Positions 63,913 to 64,000 of a stretch of DNA of 64,000 nt are shown here, piece by piece. A program made the translations under genes and the position numbers. A model generated the notes under the pieces. That model made no database searches. It was not told the origin of the DNA and saw only the letters and a list, made by a program, of their open reading frames with translations. This stretch comes from Bifidobacterium choloepi (GTDB lineage Bacteria > Actinomycetota > Actinomycetes > Actinomycetales > Bifidobacteriaceae). Position 1 is the stretch's first letter. Every line of letters begins with the position of its first letter. The stretch lies in the NCBI RefSeq assembly GCF_010667615.1, contig NZ_VYSG01000002.1, positions 295,848 to 359,847 of the forward strand, written 5' to 3'.

Positions 63913-64000
<88 letters not shown>

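Overview
The window is chromosomal DNA from a high-GC actinobacterium, most likely a Bifidobacterium or close relative. The evidence is a strongly GC-biased third codon position, the gene set (DUF4191 and DUF3043 membrane proteins, an actinobacterial Mrp without its CxxC motif, an enlarged NAD-dependent ligase, an argCJBDFRGH cluster), and gene orders familiar from bifidobacteria such as prs - tRNA-Gln - glmU - rsfS. The species cannot be fixed from the sequence alone.

Layout. 0-9.2 kb: a 1188-residue TPR-type protein of unknown function, ligA, a class-I amidotransferase-like hydrolase, and an Mrp-type P-loop ATPase. 9.4-14.8 kb (minus strand): glnA, DUF4191 protein, dihydrolipoyl dehydrogenase, DUF3043 protein. 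14.9-18.0 kb: M20 dipeptidase and a RecJ-like DHH exonuclease. 18.1-21.7 kb: a TPP riboswitch followed by a YkoE-type S component and a single protein fusing two ECF ATPases to the T component, which looks like a thiamine-precursor importer. 21.7-26.3 kb is the most accessory-looking stretch: a decayed ADP-ribosylglycohydrolase, a MacB/FtsX-type ABC exporter with serine-rich external loops, and an orphan homologue of JetD, the nuclease subunit of the Wadjet anti-plasmid system.

26.4-42.2 kb: rRNA 2'-O-methyltransferase, pheST, a prion-like N/G/Q-rich membrane protein, then argC-J-B-D-F-R-G-H with ARG-box-like operators in front of argC and argG. 42.3-53.2 kb: tyrS, an RG-rich TPR protein, a HAD phosphatase, tlyA, a convergent pair of potassium-uptake genes, nadK and recN with a LexA-type SOS box. 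From general knowledge, the order SpoU methylase-pheST-arg-tyrS-TPR-HAD-tlyA-nadK-recN is also that of Mycobacterium; the potassium genes, the N/G/Q-rich protein and the orphan jetD interrupt it here. 53.3-63.9 kb: a HAD phosphatase, thrC, the coupled set proA - unknown gene - nadD, prs, tRNA-Gln, glmU, rsfS, a histidine phosphatase and a Ser/Thr-rich membrane protein. The last ~85 bases are almost pure G and look like an assembly artefact.

Regulation visible in the sequence: a TPP riboswitch, ARG-box-like operators, a LexA box, a recurring TAGANT -10 hexamer, three probable leaderless starts (recJ-like, rRNA methylase, proA), and long near-perfect hairpins closing most transcription units, especially where genes converge. 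No CRISPR array, intact insertion sequence, prophage or rRNA gene was seen. The best candidate for under-described biology is the stand-alone JetD-like protein; the low-complexity proteins and the unknown gene coupled to nadD are next.
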